A DNA stretch of 7,924 bases from JACQID01 sp035290885 (GTDB lineage: Archaea; Aenigmatarchaeota; Aenigmatarchaeia; GW2011-AR5), in the NCBI GenBank assembly GCA_035290885.1, contig DATDTL010000020.1, forward strand, positions 1 to 7,924. Reading direction: 5' to 3'. Positions 4,523 through 7,924 of this stretch are shown piece after piece (positions within the stretch are counted from its first letter, which is position 1; every line of letters starts with the position of its first letter). The notes below the pieces were generated by a model. The model did no database searches. It was not told the DNA's origin and saw only the letters and a list, made by a program, of their open reading frames with translations. Made by a program: the position numbers and the translations under genes.

Positions 4523-5974
4523 ATGGCAAACATTATTGAAGAACTAGGCACTACTTTGGACGAATATTTGCTTGTTCCGGGGCATATAGGAAGATCGACC
4601 GTCTTAGATGTTGACATAGGCTCTCCGCTGACTGCATGCCGCAAAGGCGAAGAGCCTGCATTAAAATTGCCTACGGCCCTGATGAGTTCGCCGATGCAGG
4701 CCGTATACAGCACTGGAGTTAACATAGAACTTGCCAAGCTTGGCGGCATGGCAATCTCCAACTGGAGCCAGCCATCACAAGAACAGGCGGCAAAAAGGAG
4801 AAGAGTGAAAGACTACAAGGCTGGCTTTGTAAAGCCCGATGTCGTGAGGCCCGATATGACCATAGCGGAGTTGATAACACTTTCCGATGCAAAGGGCTAC
4901 CATACATTTCCCGTTACCGAAGACGGCACCCTCGGAACGAGAATGGTAGGAATAATAACGTCCAACGACTACCATCAAAGCACGCATGGTGCAATGACAG
5001 TGGGGGAGCGGATGACGCCCACAGACCAGATCGTTTTTGCTTATGATACTGAAATAAGGAACGATCTGACAATAGCCCAACGAATGCTCATAAACCACAG
5101 GCGCGGAAATCTTCCGATACTGGCCACCGACGGCAGAATTTCATCAATAGTGTTTAGGAAGGACATTGACCACCACACAAAAAATCCCAACGAATTTGTT
5201 GACAAGAACGGAAGATACATGGGCGGAGACGCAATAAACACGAGCGATTACGCCGAGAGAGCCCCGCAGCTTGTGGAAGCCGGCACTGATTTTCTTTACA
5301 TAGTCACTTCCCAGGCACATAGCGATTATGTCAAGGAGACCTTAGATTTTCTGAAAAACGAGTTTCCTCATATTCCCGCAGGCGCCGGAAACACAGTCAC
5401 CGCAGACGGCTTCAAATTCCTTGTGCAAAACGGCGCCCAGTGTGTAGGCGTAGGAATGGGCCCCGGAAGCATATGCATAACGCAAGAACAGATAGGCGTA
5501 GGGATGCCCCAGGCCACCGCAATAAGAAACGTTGCAGCGGAAAGGGACAGATATACCGCGGAAACCGGCATCTATGTGCCTATCATAGCAGACGGCGGGA
5601 TAAACAACCCAAGAAGGGCGCTGGTGACATATGCATTAGGCGCCGATATAGTCATGGGCGGCAGGATATTCGCGGGCACCGAAGAAGGCCCCAGCGAAAA
5701 AAGCACGGACGGCTCGAAAAAAGCTTATTGGGGCGAGGGTTCCCCGAGAGCCAGAAAGTGGATGGAGATGAGATACGGGCATTCTGCATTTGACGAAGGC
5801 GTTGAAACATGGGTGCCATATGTGGGAAGACTGAATAACCATATGGGAAGATTCGTCTATACCATACAGGACGGTTCCAGAAAGGCAGGATGCATGAGCA
5901 TACCGGAACTGCACAATGCAGCGCTGCAAAGAATGTCACCTTCTGCCATTGCCGAAATGAGAGCTATGGCGTGA
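4523..5974 (+). CDS. guaB: Inosine-5'-monophosphate dehydrogenase, divergent type
   Basis: A 483-residue enzyme that would oxidise IMP to XMP with NAD+, the committed step of GMP synthesis. The TIM-barrel core is interrupted by two CBS domains at about residues 100-215. The catalytic loop GMGPGSICITQE (311-322) carries Cys318; the phosphate-binding ADGGI is at 356-360; the flap Arg-Tyr pair, which distinguishes IMPDH from GMP reductase, is at 417-418 in EMRYG. The flap region YWGEGSPRARKW (402-413) differs from the common YRGMGS form and resembles a divergent clade I recall from clostridia and some protists. The usual Asp in the D-S/T-S-x-G barrel strand appears as Val261 (IVTSQAHS). A leaderless start at ATG 4523 is supported by the upstream TATA box. 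Function as IMPDH is likely but not certain because of that substitution. Confidence 0.9.
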   Translation: MANIIEELGTTLDEYLLVPGHIGRSTVLDVDIGSPLTACRKGEEPALKLPTALMSSPMQAVYSTGVNIELAKLGGMAISNWSQPSQEQAAKRRRVKDYKAGFVKPDVVRPDMTIAELITLSDAKGYHTFPVTEDGTLGTRMVGIITSNDYHQSTHGAMTVGERMTPTDQIVFAYDTEIRNDLTIAQRMLINHRRGNLPILATDGRISSIVFRKDIDHHTKNPNEFVDKNGRYMGGDAINTSDYAERAPQLVEAGTDFLYIVTSQAHSDYVKETLDFLKNEFPHIPAGAGNTVTADGFKFLVQNGAQCVGVGMGPGSICITQEQIGVGMPQATAIRNVAAERDRYTAETGIYVPIIADGGINNPRRALVTYALGADIVMGGRIFAGTEEGPSEKSTDGSKKAYWGEGSPRARKWMEMRYGHSAFDEGVETWVPYVGRLNNHMGRFVYTIQDGSRKAGCMSIPELHNAALQRMSPSAIAEMRAMA

Positions 5975-6081
5975 GGCGTCTTTTATGCTGAAGGGCAAAA
6001 AATATTGAATATGCTATTATTGTTCTTCAGATATATATTATGCCAAAGACATTGCAAAGTTCAGAAATAAATGCCTTTAGG

Positions 6082-6088
6082 TATATAA
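6082..6088 (+). promoter_or_regulatory. TATA box for the epimerase gene
   Basis: TATATAA at 6082-6088 is centred 25 bp before ATG 6110, the classical archaeal spacing for a leaderless transcript. The preceding 108 bp after IMPDH hold a T-rich stretch (CTTTTATG at 5981-5988) and otherwise no gene. Confidence 0.7.
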
Positions 6089-6109
6089 GCGTTTCATTAA
6101 AATTACATT

Positions 6110-7009
6110 ATGAAAATTCTCGTCACCGGCGGCGCGGGCTTTGTCGGAAGCAATCTTGCTATTTCTCTACAGGATGACCACGAAGTGTCTGTGCTGGACA
6201 ATTTCTCTTCAGGCGATTCCCATAACTTGGCCGGCTTTGACGGGAATGTCATAACCGGCGACATAAGGGACGCTGCTACTGTGGCCAAGGCCGGAAAGCC
6301 GGACGTGATACTGCACCAAGCGGCAATCACTGACACGACCATCACCGACCAAGGCATTGTGTTTTCCGTCAACGTTGAGGGATTCCGCAACGTTCTGGAT
6401 TACGCCATTAGCAAAGGAATAGACCTTGTCTATGCATCTTCCGCCGGTGTGTACGGCAACGGGCCGGTGCCCATGAAGGAGGAAGAGAGCGCGCCGCTCA
6501 ACAGCTACGGATTTTCCAAGCTCGCCATGGACAATCTTGCAAAAAGACACTGGGACAGCGGCATAAAAATCATCGGCTTGCGTTACTTCAACGTCTTTGG
6601 TCCGCGCGAGCGCTACAAGAAGAAGGCTGCGAGCATGATTTACCAGCTTGCGCTGCAGATGGCTGCAGGCAAGAGCCCGAGGATATTCAAGCACGGCGAG
6701 CAGATGAGGGACCATATTTACGTTAAAGACGTCGTGCATGCCAATCTCATGGCCATGAACGCCAAGGGGAATTGTATAGTCAACGTAGGCACCGGCAAAG
6801 CCACAAGCTTCAACGAAGTAGTCGGCGTTCTGAATGAAGTTCTGGGCAAGGACTTAGCCCCTGAATACATGGACAATCCCTACCAAGAAGGCTACCAGAA
6901 CAACACGCAGGCGTCAACCGACAACGCCGAGAAGCTCATAGGCTTCGGGGCAAAATACTCCCTGCAGAAAGGCGTTCAGGAATACCTGACGGAAATCGGG
7001 ATGATTTAG
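6110..7009 (+). CDS. NAD-dependent nucleotide-sugar epimerase (extended SDR)
   Basis: A 299-residue extended short-chain dehydrogenase/reductase. The NAD-binding TGGAGFVGS (GxxGxxG at residues 7-13) and Asp30 after the second strand fit NAD(H). The catalytic set is visible: Ser110/Ser111 in YASSAGVYG and the Tyr133-x3-Lys137 pair in SYGFSK. The substrate-side motif RYFNVFGPRE and the later RDHIYVKDVV are standard for the family. The HQAAITDTT segment and the KKKAASMIYQLALQ segment after GPRE look closest to ADP-heptose 6-epimerase (HldD)-like proteins, but GalE-like activity on UDP-hexoses cannot be excluded. The product probably feeds surface glycans or protein glycosylation. It stands alone, with its own promoter and no other sugar genes in the window. 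Confidence 0.9.
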   Translation: MKILVTGGAGFVGSNLAISLQDDHEVSVLDNFSSGDSHNLAGFDGNVITGDIRDAATVAKAGKPDVILHQAAITDTTITDQGIVFSVNVEGFRNVLDYAISKGIDLVYASSAGVYGNGPVPMKEEESAPLNSYGFSKLAMDNLAKRHWDSGIKIIGLRYFNVFGPRERYKKKAASMIYQLALQMAAGKSPRIFKHGEQMRDHIYVKDVVHANLMAMNAKGNCIVNVGTGKATSFNEVVGVLNEVLGKDLAPEYMDNPYQEGYQNNTQASTDNAEKLIGFGAKYSLQKGVQEYLTEIGMI

Positions 7010-7262
7010 AACGCCGTTGCATCAAGCAACCGCGAACTTCTTCTCATCGGCCGGAGCATTTAAGTCTTGCCCTTTCTTGCTCATAAATATCAGTTTCTGC
7101 CGGTTACTGCGGCTTTTATCCTGTTGCTATTTGGCGGCTCCTTTGCGCCGCCAAGATAATCAGACGGTTTCCGATCCAAGCATGGATTCCTGCATCCTGC
7201 ATCAATTCCGGCGGCTTTTCCTTGCCGTGAGTAAGAATTAAGGGAAAAAGAAAAGATGCCTC
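7010..7262. other. Intergenic region between convergent genes
   Basis: This stretch contains no convincing gene. It has a small hairpin GTTGC/GCAAC (7016-7030) just after the epimerase stop and a strong GC hairpin, TTGGCGGC (7131-7138) with GCCGCCAA (7147-7154), around an 8-base loop. TATA-like ATTTAAG (7069-7075) and ATAAATAT (7082-7089) precede the second hairpin, so a short RNA is possible but unsupported otherwise. The 74-codon frame through it (7017-7241) has no family features. Confidence 0.4.
7238..7258 (-). terminator. T-rich terminator of the small membrane protein gene
   Basis: Read on the minus strand just after the stop at 7263, the sequence is TCTTTTCTTTTTCCC, a run typical of archaeal U-rich terminators. 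It lies within 25 bp of the stop codon. Confidence 0.55.
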
Positions 7263-7625
7263 TTATCGCCCTGATGCGAGGCTGTATATCGCCTTTACCG
7301 CCACTATTACTGCGGCAGGGCTCACCAGCACTGCTATGTTCTTGACAACGCCGTCAAGAATCGCGCCAACGCCATACATGTCGATAGCGGCAAAGCTTGC
7401 CGTACCGGCAGTCACGAGGGCTATAGCAGCCACCAGAAACGCCGTGGTTTCCTTCTCTGATATGTTAAGGAGACCCACGACTATTCCCAGCAGCGCCAGC
7501 AACAGGGACGTCCACGTCGCGTATGCCGCTATGGCACCGGACGCGAGCCCTGTCAGCACGGCAATCGCTATGCCTGCCAGGAAAGCGTACTCTCCCATTT
7601 TTTCGGTTTCCATTTTTATGTTCAC
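7263..7625 (-). CDS. Small four-helix membrane protein, conserved type, unknown function
   Basis: A 120-residue, strongly hydrophobic protein with four predicted membrane segments at about 13-31, 38-55, 62-81 and 90-115. The loop LNISEKETTAFLVAAIAL between helices 2 and 3 matches small membrane proteins that I recall as common and uncharacterised in archaea of small genome size. The start is uncertain: GTG 7625 lies 25 bp from the centre of a TTAAATAT box (7654-7647, minus strand), which fits a leaderless transcript; ATG 7613 and ATG 7598 are in-frame alternatives that leave the same membrane core. It is a single gene with its own promoter and terminator. No catalytic residues are visible, and no function is proposed. 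Confidence 0.75.
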   Translation of the reverse strand: MNIKMETEKMGEYAFLAGIAIAVLTGLASGAIAAYATWTSLLLALLGIVVGLLNISEKETTAFLVAAIALVTAGTASFAAIDMYGVGAILDGVVKNIAVLVSPAAVIVAVKAIYSLASGR

Positions 7626-7646
7626 CAGAAAGGCTCATTTGAAGCG

Positions 7647-7654
7647 ATATTTAA
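7647..7654 (-). promoter_or_regulatory. TATA box for the small membrane protein gene
   Basis: On the minus strand TTAAATAT lies 25 bp before GTG 7625 (centre to first base) and 37 bp before ATG 7613. The spacing favours transcription starting at or near the GTG. Confidence 0.55.
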
Positions 7655-7674
7655 GCATTTTGCGGCAAAAGAAG

Positions 7675-7697
7675 CTTTATATACCCTTTCTGCATAG
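7675..7697 (+). promoter_or_regulatory. TATA box with TTTCTGCATAG element, second copy
   Basis: CTTTATATA (7675-7683) followed by TTTCTGCATAG (7687-7697) matches the segment at 3029-3051 at 20 of 23 positions. By TATA spacing, transcription would start near 7705. Confidence 0.45.
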
Positions 7698-7704
7698 GAT
7701 GCCG

Positions 7705-7780
7705 CGATATCGCCGTTCCCTGCAGCGCTTCGCGCTGACTCGTAGGATCATACCCGACAAACAGCCTCGCCCTGATTTTT
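7705..7780 (+). ncRNA. Candidate short structured RNA (or 30-codon ORF)
   Basis: Downstream of the promoter-like element lies a hairpin CAGCGC/GCGCTG with a three-base loop (7723-7737) and then a T-run CTGATTTTT ending at 7780, which together could delimit a transcript of about 75 bases. Two CTGA tetramers (7735-7738 and 7772-7775) resemble D boxes, but no C box (RTGATGA) is present, so a C/D guide RNA is not supported. A 30-codon basic ORF (ATG 7699 to TGA 7791, MPRYRRSLQRFALTRR...) spans the same bases. Its ATG is only 20 bp after the TATA centre, slightly short for leaderless translation. Either reading is speculative. Confidence 0.22.
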
Positions 7781-7798
7781 CACGGCTTTGAATCCTGC

Positions 7799-7806
7799 TT
7801 TATAAA
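7799..7806 (+). promoter_or_regulatory. TATA box for tRNA-Trp
   Basis: TTTATAAA at 7799-7806 is centred 27 bp before the tRNA 5' end at 7830, the normal spacing for an archaeal tRNA promoter. Confidence 0.65.
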
Positions 7807-7829
7807 TTTCACTCCATATATGGCTTTCG

Positions 7830-7924
7830 GGGGTTGTAGTCTAACCAGGTAGGATGGCTGGCTCCAGTCACGGCATTTCCCTTGAAAGAGATGCCATGCA
7901 AGCTCTTCTGGAGCTAAGAGCCGC
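7830..7924 (+). tRNA. tRNA-Trp(CCA), 5' exon and start of an intron, cut by the window end
   Basis: Bases 7830-7867 fold as a tRNA 5' half: acceptor strand GGGGTTG (7830-7836), T8-A9, D-stem GTCT (7839-7842) pairing with GGAT (7852-7855, two wobble pairs) around a loop containing the invariant GGTA, G26, anticodon strand GCTGG (7857-7861), C32-T33, anticodon CCA (7864-7866) and G37. The partner strand CCAGC does not follow. Instead come hairpins GGCAT/ATGCC (7872-7895) and GCTCTT/AAGAGC (7902-7921). This is what an intron after position 37, the usual archaeal site, would look like, with the 3' exon beyond the window. No C/D box motifs, such as those in some euryarchaeal tRNA-Trp introns, are seen in the visible 57 bases. 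Confidence 0.75.

Noticed and set aside
7705..7780. C/D box guide RNA
   Set aside because: CTGA tetramers resembling D and D' boxes are present, but no RTGATGA C box or C' box is found at the required spacing.
7336..7791. 151-codon plus-strand frame opposite the small membrane protein
   Set aside because: Most of it is the shadow of the membrane protein gene on the other strand. Only the last 30 codons have an independent promoter-like element, and they are noted as a weak alternative.

Overview
The window looks archaeal. Most intact genes have a TATA-like box centred 23-27 bp before the start codon, which suggests leaderless transcripts. Arginine AGA/AGG and isoleucine ATA codons are frequent. 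A tRNA-Trp 5' half at the right edge has no 3' half following it, as expected for an archaeal tRNA with an anticodon-loop intron. The tight gene packing and small proteins would suit a compact (DPANN-like, perhaps Micrarchaeota-like) genome, but that placement is inference and no taxonomic marker was tested.

Layout. 1-141: C-terminal end of a LemA-family protein (+). 180-515: an unrecognised small beta-sandwich-like protein (-) with a more bacterial look. 534-938: a cluster of three non-autonomous transposable elements (MITE-like), each with terminal inverted repeats and a target-site duplication, one nested in the end of another. 999-1535: HD-domain 5'-nucleotidase-like phosphohydrolase (+). 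1525-1788: small C2C2 zinc-finger protein (+), whose 3' end overlaps the convergent membrane gene. 1677-2932: two translationally coupled half-genes (-), each an MgtE/SLC41 membrane domain, together probably one divalent-cation (Mg2+) transporter. 2990-3040: AT-rich divergent promoter region with a symmetric inverted repeat. 3059-3315: decayed small ORF, possibly a MoaD/ThiS-like relic. 3341-4411: full-length DnaJ. 4523-5974: divergent IMP dehydrogenase with CBS domains. 6110-7009: extended-SDR NAD-dependent sugar epimerase. 7263-7625: small four-helix membrane protein (-). 7675-7780: promoter and possible short RNA. 7830-7924: partial tRNA-Trp(CCA).

The genes do not form one pathway. They are mostly single housekeeping units with their own promoters: guanine nucleotide synthesis (IMPDH), nucleotide clean-up (HD protein), protein folding (DnaJ), cation uptake (MgtE pair) and surface sugar metabolism (epimerase). 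The only clear co-transcribed pairs are HD protein/zinc finger and the two MgtE halves.

The most unusual part is the transposon cluster. Two 99-bp elements (543-641 and 822-920) are diverged relatives in opposite orientation, both with 9-bp duplications. The second sits inside the right inverted repeat of a third element (660-930) that has an 8-bp duplication. The cluster separates two divergent genes and creates a spurious 99-codon in-frame extension of the HD gene.
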